Assembly (NCBI RefSeq): GCF_002920615.1
Contig: NZ_PQSU01000003.1
Coordinates: forward strand, 124,001-188,000
Direction: 5' to 3'
Length of the DNA: 64,000 nt
DNA from: Streptomyces sp. Ru62
GTDB lineage: Bacteria; Actinomycetota; Actinomycetes; Streptomycetales; Streptomycetaceae
Part shown: positions 27,801 to 35,526 of the stretch, piece after piece
How the letters are laid out: each line of letters begins with the position of its first letter
Position numbering within the stretch: position 1 is the stretch's first letter
The notes under the pieces: generated by a model
Databases searched by the model: none
What the model was told of the DNA's origin: nothing
What the model saw: the letters and a program-made list of their open reading frames with translations, nothing else
Program-made: the position numbers and the translations under genes

Positions 27801-29139
27801 ACCGGTCACGGACCTTCCCCAGGCCACGAGCGGAGGCGTCGCGGCCACCCACGACGGCATCCTGTACGCGGGCCTCGGCCAGACCCCCGACGGCTGGCTG
27901 ACCAACTCCCTGCGCTCCTACGACCCGGACACGGCCACTTGGAAGGACCTGGCTCCCGCGGTGACCAAGCGCTTCGGAGCGGCGGCCGGGTTCATCCGGG
28001 GCAAGCTGTACGTGACGGGCGGCAAGGACTCCGCGGGGCAGCCCATCGCGGGCGGTGAGGTCTACGACCCGGCGACCGACACCTGGTCGACGATCGCCGA
28101 CGCGCCCGTCGCCTACGGCAGCCCCGGCGCGGCGGTCGTCGGAGACAAGCTGTACGTGATCGGAGGCTGCGCGCAGTTCTCCTGCGGCAGTGGTGACGTC
28201 CAGGTCTACGACCCGGCGACCGACTCGTGGTCACGCGGCCCCGCCTACCCGACACCGACGTCCTGGACGACGTGCGGCACCGCCGACGGGACCCTGTACT
28301 GCGCGGGCGGCGTCTATCAGGCCGACGGCGGTTTCCCGAGGGCGACCGCGGTCGGCTACGCCCTCGACCCCGCCAAGGGCCGCTGGACGCCGATCGCCGA
28401 CCCGCCTGCCGACGTCTGGGGCGCCGCGGGCGCCGCGGCGGGAGGCCGGCTGCTCATGGGCGGCGGCGTGCTGGTCTCGGCGGGCGCCATGACCAACGAG
28501 GCCTACGCCTACGACCCGTCCACCGACGCCTGGACCGCGCTGCCGAACCTCCCGCAGCCGCTGTACGCGGCGGCCTCCGCACCGGGCTGGTACGTCCTGG
28601 GCGGGCAGTCCTCGGACCGCGTGACCCAGACCGCCGCCCAGGTGCTGCCCGGCTGGGACGCACCGCACGGCGACGTCCCGTGGCTGAGCGAGAAGGCCGC
28701 CGCCCGGACCGTCGCACCGGGGCGGACGGTACGTCTGACCGTCACCGCCGACGCCACGGCGATGGGACCCGCCGACGCGGGCGTCCACCAGGCGCGCCTG
28801 GTCGTCGACTCCGACGGCCCGTACGGGTCCGTGGCCGTCCCGGTCACCCTGACCGTGGTGCCGCCGCACGGCGCGCTCCGGCTCACCGGCACCGTGACCG
28901 CCGCCCGGCCGGGCGGCACGACGGGACCGCTGGCCGGAGCCACGGTCCGCGTCACGGCCGGCGGCGGCGCGCACACCCTGCGCACCGCGCTCGACGGCCG
29001 CTACGAGGTGTGGCTGCCGGACGCGGACCGCGCGGTCGGCCTCACCGTGAGCGCGGAGGGCCATCGGACGGTGCGGCGCACCGTCCGGGCGCACGGCGCC
29101 GCCGAGTTCACGGCCGACATCACGCTCGCCCGGCGGTAA
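24871..29139 (+). CDS. Secreted sedolisin (S53-like) protease with regulatory-like beta domains and kelch propeller, copy 2
   Basis: 1422 residues. The signal region is RPWRRAVGTAAAALLTALAV with cleavage near PAEA-V (53). The peptidase keeps Glu179 and Asp183 (AGEISLDLDM), Asp258 (SSGD) and Ser366 (GGTSASAP). Domain order is the same as in copy 1: Cys-paired stretch, sedolisin, two regulatory-like beta modules, jelly roll, a third module, kelch repeats (about 965-1250), an NPCBM/NEW2-like or HYR-like beta tail, and an extra regulatory-like module at the C-terminus (from about 1330) that copy 1 lacks. GTG 24871 has GGAG 8 nt upstream. Like copy 1 it lacks a kumamolisin-type propeptide. Clearly a tandem paralog; the substrates may be host or substrate proteins, but this is not visible. 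Confidence 0.9.
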   Translation: MRTPPAARPFPGRARPGSAVSPPPVRPWRRAVGTAAAALLTALAVQLPSPAEAVAATSGTARPATEALCGTPKPGQFGCFGVRRTDVPTARVQAGGQATPDGYGPADLRSAYDLPADGGAGATIAIVDAYDNPQAEQDLATYRAQYGLPACTTDNGCFRKTDQRGGTEYPAPDDGWAGEISLDLDMVSAIAPKAHILLVEADSAYTDDLGGAVNTAVALGARYVSNSYGSYSEDESVQALDKAYFDHPGTAVLFSSGDNGYGVSYPASSPYVTSVGGTSLTRSPGSARGWSEKVWNTVTTSASGEQHWGATGSGCSQAEPRPAFQPETGCTGRSVADVSAVADPATGVAVYNSFSDAGWNVYGGTSASAPIIAGVYALAGTPVEGTYPASYPYQTPGALHDVTDGDNASCPDAGLCGFGTTPRCDPAPSCTAGPGYDGPTGLGTPNGLAAFQPGPHGTVSGKVTDRATGKPVPGAAVRLGDYHASAGDDGTWSLVAPAGTYRLTVSAFGYADKDFGQVEVADGARVSADAALAAVPTQTVSGTVRDGGGHGWGVYARLTVDGVPGTAFTDPATGHYSIRLPRDATYTLKATALYPGYRPATATVALGATARTADLSLPLTGTGTLPPGYAVTYHGGGLQSFAEAATPEGWSVVNHTDAGGWEFGDPLNRGNQTGGDGRFAEVDDYALGWAPVDSELVSPAYDFSALTQPRLEFDTALPGTYRFSDPTADVDVSTDGGHTWDTVWHTTDVVNGPAHETVALTAYAGKPSVRVRFHYSGSLTGFWQLDNVALGTRSLDTVPGGLLTGRVTDANTGTGVLGATVAARAVPADSGRSVASPGDATVGDGLYWAFSSRTGRQEFTADLAGFGYPAVTSTVRVKADAVTTADFRLHPSLLEAKPSAVAVTVPWGGRKTVTVKLRNTGGAPATLSVGEQNVAGSAPASPAGAPRKRSATGVGPLDIPRAARGTAAGLPTDQAWKPVTDLPQATSGGVAATHDGILYAGLGQTPDGWLTNSLRSYDPDTATWKDLAPAVTKRFGAAAGFIRGKLYVTGGKDSAGQPIAGGEVYDPATDTWSTIADAPVAYGSPGAAVVGDKLYVIGGCAQFSCGSGDVQVYDPATDSWSRGPAYPTPTSWTTCGTADGTLYCAGGVYQADGGFPRATAVGYALDPAKGRWTPIADPPADVWGAAGAAAGGRLLMGGGVLVSAGAMTNEAYAYDPSTDAWTALPNLPQPLYAAASAPGWYVLGGQSSDRVTQTAAQVLPGWDAPHGDVPWLSEKAAARTVAPGRTVRLTVTADATAMGPADAGVHQARLVVDSDGPYGSVAVPVTLTVVPPHGALRLTGTVTAARPGGTTGPLAGATVRVTAGGGAHTLRTALDGRYEVWLPDADRAVGLTVSAEGHRTVRRTVRAHGAAEFTADITLARR

Positions 29140-29149
29140 CCGTTCCCGG

Positions 29150-29183
29150 CCGTGGGGCCGTCCGCACACCGGCGGCCCCACGG
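29150..29183. terminator. Hairpin between convergent sedolisin 2 and regulator genes
   Basis: CCGTGGGGCCG (29150-29160) pairs perfectly with CGGCCCCACGG (29173-29183) around a 12-nt loop, 10 nt past the sedolisin stop and 15 nt before the regulator stop. Confidence 0.85.
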
Positions 29184-29197
29184 AGCACCGGCGCGGC

Positions 29198-30196
29198 TCA
29201 GGCACCGAGGGGGTCGTCCGGCGTCCACCAGCCGCGCCGCGCCGCGAGCACGCCCGCCTGGAACCTGCTGGCCGCACCCAGTCGCACCAGCAGGGCCTGG
29301 ACTCGCCGCTGCACCGTGCGATGCCCGATGCCTAGGTGACGGGCGATGGCCTCGTCCGGCAACCCGAGGCCCAGCAGCGACACGATGCGCCGTTCCTCCT
29401 CGCTGAGGAAGGCGTCCGGACCGTCCCGTTCCGTGGGGCCTGGCACGAAGGGCTGCGCCTGCTGCCACAGGGTTTCGAAGAGCACGCTCAGCGCGTCGAG
29501 CAGGGAAGAGGGGTGCACCAGGACGCAGGTGTCCAGCACCTCGGGGGTCGACACGAGCGGGATCAGCCCCGCCTGGTCGTCGGCCAGCAGCAGCTTCATC
29601 GGCGCCCGTGGTACGACGCGGACCTCCTCGCCGCCGGCGACGTCCCGCTCGATGCGGCCCACCACTCCGGGCAGGAACAGCGAGTCCCGGCCGTGGATGA
29701 ACCGGCTGCGGACCTGCCTGCCGGTGATGTTGACGACCGAGTTGACCCGGCTGCCGTCCCCGGCTGCCGCGTAGGGCGGCGCGTCGATGCCCCGGATCTC
29801 CCGCTCGGCTCGCCGGAACAACTGCTCCCCGCAGCGCGCCACGCCCTCCGCGCCGGAGATCACCTCGATGAGCGAGGCCGACCCGCGGCCGCCCCTGGCC
29901 CGTTGGTGCCGCTCGCCGAGCCGCTGGGCGAGGGCCCGTACCCGTCGGATGTCCCGTTCGCGGGCCAGCAGCAGCACCTCCACCGCGTGCTCCGGCGGGA
30001 GCGCGGTGTACCGGGCGGGGCGCCCCGGCACCCGCGCGACGAGACCGCCGTCCTCCAGCCGGACCAGGGCGCTCTCCAGGTCGAAGCGTTCCGTGCGGGT
30101 CCGCTCCGCCAGTTCGGCCACGGTGAGCGACCGGCTGTCGACCAGCGCCAGGTAGGCGGCCTCGGCGCGCTCGTCCAGACCGAGGACCTCCAGCAC
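29198..30196 (-). CDS. TrmB-like winged helix plus LuxR helix-turn-helix regulator
   Basis: 332 residues. The N-terminus (1-70) is a TrmB-type winged helix with LDERAEAAYLALVDSRSLT and a second helix SALVRLEDGGLVARV. A middle PLD/sensor-like region runs to about 255 (GEQLFRRAEREIRGIDAPPY, RVVPRAPMKLLLADDQAGLI), and a LuxR-type helix-turn-helix ends it (FLSEEERRIVSLLGLGLPDE, RTVQRRVQ). This architecture is frequent in Streptomyces, where such regulators are often divergent from a protease or amidohydrolase. GTG 30196 starts the winged helix, with GGGGGTG upstream. The regulator fragment at 30722-31297 is a truncated paralog of the C-terminal two thirds. Targets are unknown. Confidence 0.88.
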   Translation of the reverse strand: MLEVLGLDERAEAAYLALVDSRSLTVAELAERTRTERFDLESALVRLEDGGLVARVPGRPARYTALPPEHAVEVLLLARERDIRRVRALAQRLGERHQRARGGRGSASLIEVISGAEGVARCGEQLFRRAEREIRGIDAPPYAAAGDGSRVNSVVNITGRQVRSRFIHGRDSLFLPGVVGRIERDVAGGEEVRVVPRAPMKLLLADDQAGLIPLVSTPEVLDTCVLVHPSSLLDALSVLFETLWQQAQPFVPGPTERDGPDAFLSEEERRIVSLLGLGLPDEAIARHLGIGHRTVQRRVQALLVRLGAASRFQAGVLAARRGWWTPDDPLGA

Positions 30197-30373
30197 CGCA
30201 CACCCCCAACTCCCCGGGGAGAAGTCCCCTTTCCGGTCATCGCGGCCGGGACGTCCTCCAGGAGCAGAAGCGTAACGGGTCGGGCGCGTACGCACCGGAC
30301 CGGCTCCTGTGCGCTCGACCGCCCCCGCCGGGACGCGGGTCAGCCGATGTGGAGCACCGATCCGACGCACCAG

Positions 30374-30721
30374 TCACCCCGGCGGTGAACACGTTCGGGT
30401 AGGTACGGGAGCAGGGTGCAACCGATCAGCCCGCTGTCCGCGTGGGCCGTCCAGGTCCCCGCGGCGGCGCACCACGCCGTCCCGCATGACCCAGGAGGTA
30501 CGGACGAGGCCGTCGACGTCGTGGAACGGGTCGCCGTCGATCACCGTGAGCTCGGCGAGCCTCCCGCGCTCCAGGCTGCCCAGGTCGTCCGCGACCCCGG
30601 AGAGCCGGGCCGGGGCGGCCGTCGCCGTACGCAGCGCCTGCGCGGCGGACAGACCGCCGAAGCGGTGCAGGGCCCGCAGGGCGAGGTGGAGGTGGAGGCC
30701 GAGCGGGGTCAGGGGCGCATC
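30374..30721 (-). pseudogene. Amidohydrolase, C-terminal fragment only
   Basis: On the minus strand, beginning at DAPLTPLG (codon at 30719-30721), the sequence matches the end of an imidazolonepropionase-like amidohydrolase: GLHLHLALRALHRFGGLSAA, then ALRTATAAPARL, the typical GSLERGRLAELTVIDGDPF and VMRDGVV. The metal-binding HxH and most of the barrel, several hundred residues, are missing. No start codon or ribosome site serves the fragment; upstream of DAPLTPLG the frame turns into antisense of the neighbouring regulator fragment. It is a 5'-truncated relic, divergent from another 5'-truncated relic. Confidence 0.8.
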
Positions 30722-31297
30722 CACCGCGCGTTCGACCGGCCGCCCTACGTGAACCGGCCCGGCAGCGACCTGGAGCACCAGCGTGGCCGGCAGCGCACCG
30801 GCGTCACCCACCGCGTGGTCTACGACCGGGCCGCGGTGGACTGGCCGGGCCGCCTGCGCGACGACATCCTGCCCAGCATCCGGTTCGGCGAACAGGCGCG
30901 GGTGCTCGCGCGGTTGCCGATGAAGCTGGTGATCGCCGACGACACCTCGGCGGTCATTCCCTTCAGCCTAGCGCCGGGCGGGCACCAGACCGCCTACCTG
31001 ATCCACCGCTCCCCGATGCTCACCGCGCTGGAAGCGCTCTTCGAAGCGGAGTGGCAGCGTGCGGCACCGCTCCAGGACACCGGGCCGCGAAGCAGCCGGC
31101 CCGACGGACCCGATCCGGACACCCTCGCGCTCGTCAGACTGCTGGCGTCCGGATGCTCGGACACGGTGATCGCCCGCACCCAGGGCTGGAGCGCGCGCAC
31201 CACCCAGCGCCGCATCCACCGGCTGATGACCGAACTCGGCGCGGCCACCCGCTTCCAGGCCGCGGCACAGGCCGCACGTCGCGGATGGCTGTGCTGA
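30722..31297 (+). pseudogene. TrmB/LuxR-type regulator, 5'-truncated paralog
   Basis: From about DRPPYVNRPGSD onwards the plus strand encodes the C-terminal two thirds of a regulator like that at 29198-30196: LPMKLVIADDTSAVIPFSLA parallels APMKLLLADDQAGLIPLVST, and the closing helix-turn-helix has SARTTQRRIHRLMTELGA and FQAAAQAARRGW. The N-terminal winged helix is absent and no start codon with a ribosome site is available. The open frame continues upstream to 30416 only as antisense of the amidohydrolase relic. The boundary between the relics is within about 20 bp of 30,720. Confidence 0.8.
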
Positions 31298-31336
31298 CCT
31301 TCAAGGAGGGCGCGCCTCACCTGCCGGGGCCGGCCC

Positions 31337-32224
31337 TCACCCGGCTTGTGGCGCGCCGTAGGAGAACTCGTACCCGGCGAAGTCGGCGACACGGACGTAC
31401 CCGATGCGCTGGTAGAGGGCGTTGCTCGTGGGGTTGTCCGGGTCCGTGAACAGGACGACGTCCGTCGCGCCCGCGGCCAGCGCGGCCCTGCTCACCTCGG
31501 CCGTCACGGCCGCCGCGTAGCCGCGGCCACGGAGGTGGGCCGGGGTGTAGACGGGGTCGACCCGGACCATGCCGCCGACCACCGACGTCGCGGCCGCCAT
31601 CGAGACGGGGGTGCCCCGTGGGGTCTCCCAGAACGTGAAGTGCCGGTCGCCGAAACGCGAGTCGTCCCAGGAGCCGGCGTCGATCAGGTCGATGGAACGC
31701 TGTTCCCCGACGTCGACACAGAACTCACGGCACCAGCGCACGACGTGCTCTCGGTCCTTGACGCCCGTGACGCGGCCCCCGCCCTCCGGGTGCGGCCGCG
31801 GTGGGGTGAGCGTGCCGAGGCGGTAGAGATGCGTACGCCAGAATTGTGCCGGCGCCGCGCCCGTGTGCCGCTGCCACGCCTCGGCGAACGCACCGGCGGT
31901 GTCGTGGTCCGCGATGACGTTGGCGGGGGTGTGGCCGAGACCGGCCAGCCGAGCGGCGAGGGCGTCGGCCTGCTCGGCGGAGAGGGGGGTGAGGCCCAAG
32001 CGGCCGCGCGGAGTGTGATAGAAGACCGCACGTACTTCGCCCCCTGACTCCAGCCGGCCGAAAACGGCGGTCTCGGCATCACGATCGGCTGCCCTCCGTG
32101 TCCGCAGCTTCTCGATGTCCGTCAGCGGCGTGTTGTGCAGGGCGGGGCGCGAGCACAGGAAGTCCCCGGCTCGGGCGAGGAAGTCGTCGACGTCTTGGGT
32201 GAGGTGCCAGTCATCCGGGAGCAT
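31337..32224 (-). CDS. GNAT family N-acetyltransferase
   Basis: 295 residues. The C-terminal half is a GNAT fold: strand VGGMVRVDPVYTPAHL, acetyl-CoA loop RGRGYAAAVTAEV (the Q/RxxGxG/A motif), then VLFTDPDNPTSNALYQRIGY, the usual strand 5-helix 4 region. The N-terminal 130 residues form a second, weaker GNAT-like or substrate domain. It should acetylate an amine with acetyl-CoA; the acceptor is not evident. The ATG at 32224 has no strong ribosome site. It faces the end of the truncated regulator, and the gap upstream carries a 62-bp direct repeat. Confidence 0.9.
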   Translation of the reverse strand: MLPDDWHLTQDVDDFLARAGDFLCSRPALHNTPLTDIEKLRTRRAADRDAETAVFGRLESGGEVRAVFYHTPRGRLGLTPLSAEQADALAARLAGLGHTPANVIADHDTAGAFAEAWQRHTGAAPAQFWRTHLYRLGTLTPPRPHPEGGGRVTGVKDREHVVRWCREFCVDVGEQRSIDLIDAGSWDDSRFGDRHFTFWETPRGTPVSMAAATSVVGGMVRVDPVYTPAHLRGRGYAAAVTAEVSRAALAAGATDVVLFTDPDNPTSNALYQRIGYVRVADFAGYEFSYGAPQAG

Positions 32225-32305
32225 GCTTCATGGTCCCGGATGCGGGCGGCAGGACATAGAGAGGTGCGGGCCGGCGTGGTGTCGCTGTCGGGGCCGGACC
32301 CGTGA

Positions 32306-32427
32306 CCGCCCGCCGTCCACGCCGCCCAACTACCGCGTTCCCGCGGCCACTCAGCGCCGGACCCTGGCCACCCGCTGTCCACGCCGCCCAACAGCCGCAT
32401 CCCGGCGGCCACTCGGCCGGGGAACGT
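32306..32427. repeat. 62-bp imperfect direct repeat upstream of the GNAT gene
   Basis: Units start at 32306 and 32368; both contain GTCCACGCCGCCCAAC and GCGGCCACTC. They are intergenic, between the divergent GNAT and DUF1304 genes, and are not coding. Confidence 0.7.
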
Positions 32428-32499
32428 CTGCTTCCTCCGCGACGCACGCACGGATGGCCACTGACCACGGCCGCGCGGCGATGACCGATCATGGTCGGC

Positions 32500-32862
32500 A
32501 TGTCACTCATAGCATCCGTTGTGGTGTGGGCCATCGCCTGCCTGCACGCCTACATCCTCGTGCTGGAGATGTTCCTGTGGACCGGTCCGAGAGCCCGGGC
32601 CGCCTTCGGGACCAGTGCCGAGTTCGCCTCCCGGACGAAGGCACTCGCGGCCAACCAGGGCCTGTACAACGGATTTCTCGCCGCCGGTCTGGCGTGGGGC
32701 GCGGTGGCCTCCGACCCGGTGGGTTTCCAGGTGAAGGTGTTCTTCCTGGTGTGTGTCGCGGTGGCCGGCCTGTACGGAGCCGCCACCTCCAGCCGGCGGA
32801 TCCTGTACGTCCAGACGTTGCCGGCGGCCGTGGGGCTCGCGTTGGTGTTCCTGGCGCACTGA
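32500..32862 (+). CDS. DUF1304 family four-helix membrane protein
   Basis: 120 residues, about four transmembrane helices (IASVVVWAIACLHAYILVLE, GLYNGFLAAGLAWGAVA, FFLVCVAVAGLYGAAT, TLPAAVGLALVFLA). The motif HAYILVLEMFLWT followed by NQGLYNGFLAAGL is the hallmark of DUF1304. The molecular function is unknown. I use the ATG at 32500 so that the first helix begins at once; an ATG three codons earlier is equally possible, and neither has a strong ribosome site. It stands alone. Confidence 0.85.
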   Translation: MSLIASVVVWAIACLHAYILVLEMFLWTGPRARAAFGTSAEFASRTKALAANQGLYNGFLAAGLAWGAVASDPVGFQVKVFFLVCVAVAGLYGAATSSRRILYVQTLPAAVGLALVFLAH

Positions 32863-33020
32863 CCGGAGGCCCAACGCGTCCGCGCATGCTTGCCACCGGC
32901 GTGGCGGAGGCCAATTGACTTCCGTTTGGGTTTCCGTTCCCTGAGCGTTCAACCGGTGCTTGCTGTCGGTGTCGTGTGAGCTTCCTAGGGTCCTTGAGGC
33001 TTTTCCGAAAGAAGGGGCTC

Positions 33021-34067
33021 ATGGACTCACAGCTCGCGGTACGGGCGCGCGGCATCACCAAGTGCTTCGGTGATGTCGTCGCGCTCGACGGCGTGGATCT
33101 GGACGTGGCGCGGGGACAGATCCACGGGCTGGTCGGACCCAACGGTGCCGGCAAGACGACGCTGCTCGGCCTCCTTCTCGGCCTCGCCGTGGCCGACAGC
33201 GGCAGCCTGGAGATCCTGGGCACGCCGGTGGGCCGCGCGTTCGAGGCCCCCGGCGGTGTCTCCGGGTTCGTGGACGGGCCGGGGCTGTACCCCTCGCTCA
33301 CCGCCCGGCAGAACCTCGCCGCGCTCGCCGCTCTGCGCGGTGACGACACGCGGTCGGCGGGGATCGACGACGCCCTCGACCAGGTCGGGCTCACGGATGT
33401 CGCCGACGAACGCACCCGCGGCTTCTCCCTGGGCATGCGTCAACGTCTCGGCCTCGCCGCGGCCCTGCTCACCAGGCCGCGGCTGCTCATCCTGGACGAG
33501 CCCTCCAACGGCCTGGACCCGGCCGGGAAGAGGCACGTCCACGGTGTCCTCACGCGGCTCGCCCGGGAGGGCACGAGCGTGGTGCTCTCCAGCCACCGGA
33601 TGGACGACCTGGAGGCCCTGTGCTCCGAGGTCACCATCCTCGCCACCGGACGGATCGTCTTCTCCGGGCCGCTGGGCAAACTCGCCGCCGAGAACCGCGA
33701 ACTGGACTACCGGCTGGTCACGTCCGACCCGGAACGCGCACGCCGGCTGGCCGCCGACGCGCCGGGCATCCGCCTGGCCGACGACAGCGCGGGGCGCCAG
33801 GGCGGAGAGGCGCTGGTGCTGCGCGCGCTGGTGCCCGCCCTCGACGACCTGGTGGTGAGCCTCGTCCACGAGGGCATCGCCCTGCGGGAACTCGCCCCGG
33901 TGGTCTCCCCGTTGGAGGCGGCGTTCCTGGCCCTGACCGAGCAGCGGAAGCCGGACGGCCATCAGCAGGACGGCGCCGGTGTCCCGCGGCAGTCCGACGC
34001 CCGGCAGCAGAAGGACGCCGACGCCCCGCAGCACCCCGACGCCCAGCAGCAGGAGGCCGGTCGATGA
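33021..34067 (+). CDS. ABC transporter ATP-binding protein
   Basis: 348 residues. Walker A GPNGAGKTT (about 41-49), signature FSLGMRQRLGLAAAL in place of LSGGQ, Walker B LLILDEPSNGLDP, and the H-loop SSHRMDD. The FSLGMRQRL signature and a C-terminal extension after residue 225 are typical of ABC-2-type exporters of the CcmA/antibiotic-resistance class. The last 35 residues are a Gln/Asp/Pro-rich tail (QQKDADAPQHPDAQQQ). The ATG has GAAGGGG 4 nt upstream. It overlaps the permease gene by 4 nt (ATGA), so the two are co-translated. Cargo is unknown; the downstream phosphoesterase gene may belong to the same unit. Confidence 0.95.
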   Translation: MDSQLAVRARGITKCFGDVVALDGVDLDVARGQIHGLVGPNGAGKTTLLGLLLGLAVADSGSLEILGTPVGRAFEAPGGVSGFVDGPGLYPSLTARQNLAALAALRGDDTRSAGIDDALDQVGLTDVADERTRGFSLGMRQRLGLAAALLTRPRLLILDEPSNGLDPAGKRHVHGVLTRLAREGTSVVLSSHRMDDLEALCSEVTILATGRIVFSGPLGKLAAENRELDYRLVTSDPERARRLAADAPGIRLADDSAGRQGGEALVLRALVPALDDLVVSLVHEGIALRELAPVVSPLEAAFLALTEQRKPDGHQQDGAGVPRQSDARQQKDADAPQHPDAQQQEAGR

Positions 34068-35476
34068 CCGCAACGCCGACCCCCACCGCAAGCACGCCCC
34101 CGACCTCCGCCCCCACCGCCGTATCCCCTGCGCACACCACCGCGTCAGGCCGTGTCACAGTTGCCCGGAGCTACCGCTTCGAGGTCGTCAAGCTCCTCTC
34201 CCAGTGGCGGATCCGCCTGCTGCTCCTCGCCTGCTGGATCGCGCCCGCGCTCTTCGTGGCCGGGGTGAGCGCGCAGAGCACGCTGCCCACGGACACCCTC
34301 TTCGGCCGCTGGATGCACGCCACCGGCTGGGCCGGCCCGCTGGTGACGCTCGGTTTCGCCGGCACCTGGGCGCTCCCGCTGCTCACCTCCGTCGTCGCCG
34401 GCGACGTGTTCGCCTCCGAGGACCGGCTCGGCACCTGGCGCCACCTCCTGGTCGCCGTCCGCTCGCCCCGGCGGATCTTCGCGGCGAAGGCACTGGCCGG
34501 CCTCACCGTCATCCTGCTGCTCGTGGCCGGGCTGGCCGTCTCCAGCACGGTCGGCGGGCTGGTGGCCGTCGGCGACCAGCCGCTGGTCGGCCTAGACGGC
34601 CACCTGCTCACGCCGGGGGACGCCGCCGGCACGGTCCTGTGCGCCTGGGCCGGGGTGCTCGCCCCGACCCTGGCCCTCGCCGGGATCGGGCTGCTCGGGT
34701 CGGTCGTACTGGGGCGCTCCCCGATGGGTCTGCTGCTGCCCGCGCTGGTCGCGCTGGCGATGCAGCTCGTCCAGATGCTGCCGCTCCCCGTCGCCGTACG
34801 CCTCGCCCTGCCCGGCGATGCCTTCCTCACCTGGAACGGCCTGTTCACCAGCCCGGCGCAGCTCACCCCGCTCCTCATAGGCATCGTTGTCAGTCTGCTG
34901 TGGGCCGTGACGGCGACGGTGCTGGCCTATGTCCTCTTCCTGCGGCGCGACTTCACCAACCCCACCGACGACGGCTCGGCGCGCCGCGCGGTCACCCTGG
35001 CCGTCCTGCCGCTCGCCGGGCTGCTCGGCGTGACGGTCGCGGTCGTGGCGGCGACGACCACGGCCACCGGCTCCGGGATCGAGCAGGCGAAGGTGCAGCG
35101 CGCGCTCGCCACGGAGTTCGCCCACCTGTACCGCCTGCAGACCGAGCAGCTCCACCGGCCCGCCGTCACCGAGGCGCAGCTCAAGACCTCGGCGGCGTGC
35201 ACCAAGGCCGGTGTCCAGGACGGCGCTCAGGGCCCGGGCAACGACTGGCGGTGCGTCGTCTCCTGGCACCTGCCGGGCGTCGCGGCCACCGGGTCGGCCG
35301 TCTACCAGCTCGACATCACGGCGGACGGGCGGTTCGTCGCCGACGGTGACGGACCGAAGGAAGTGAACGGCTACTTCCTGGTGCGGACTTCCACCGGAGA
35401 CGCACCGAACCCGCTGTGGCAGTTCGACGGCAACGTCGACCTGCTCGCCGCCTCCCCGGACTCCCGGACCCACTGA
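34064..35476 (+). CDS. ABC-2 type permease with C-terminal extracytoplasmic domain
   Basis: 470 residues. After a 35-residue Thr/Pro-rich N-terminus come six helices, from WRIRLLLLACWIAPALFVAG to LAVLPLAGLLGVTVAVVAAT, with the usual ABC-2 loop EDRLGTWRHLLVAVRSPRRI. Residues 345-470 are a soluble tail (two Cys in AACTKAG and WRCVVSW) that should lie outside the membrane. This tail is not part of standard ABC-2 permeases. ATG 34064 overlaps the ATPase stop, with AGGAGG 7 nt upstream. It forms an exporter with the preceding ATPase. Confidence 0.92.
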   Translation: MTATPTPTASTPPTSAPTAVSPAHTTASGRVTVARSYRFEVVKLLSQWRIRLLLLACWIAPALFVAGVSAQSTLPTDTLFGRWMHATGWAGPLVTLGFAGTWALPLLTSVVAGDVFASEDRLGTWRHLLVAVRSPRRIFAAKALAGLTVILLLVAGLAVSSTVGGLVAVGDQPLVGLDGHLLTPGDAAGTVLCAWAGVLAPTLALAGIGLLGSVVLGRSPMGLLLPALVALAMQLVQMLPLPVAVRLALPGDAFLTWNGLFTSPAQLTPLLIGIVVSLLWAVTATVLAYVLFLRRDFTNPTDDGSARRAVTLAVLPLAGLLGVTVAVVAATTTATGSGIEQAKVQRALATEFAHLYRLQTEQLHRPAVTEAQLKTSAACTKAGVQDGAQGPGNDWRCVVSWHLPGVAATGSAVYQLDITADGRFVADGDGPKEVNGYFLVRTSTGDAPNPLWQFDGNVDLLAASPDSRTH

Positions 35477-35526
35477 CTTCCTCTCCGGCCACCCCCCAAC
35501 TCCTCCTCACCCCCAGGGAATCACGC

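Noticed and set aside
30416..30721. Start of a 293-codon plus-strand frame that runs into the regulator fragment
   Set aside because: This part is exactly antisense to a convincing amidohydrolase C-terminus and has no domain of its own.
30600..30850. Insertion sequence at the deletion junction
   Set aside because: No transposase fragment, terminal inverted repeats or target duplication is seen.
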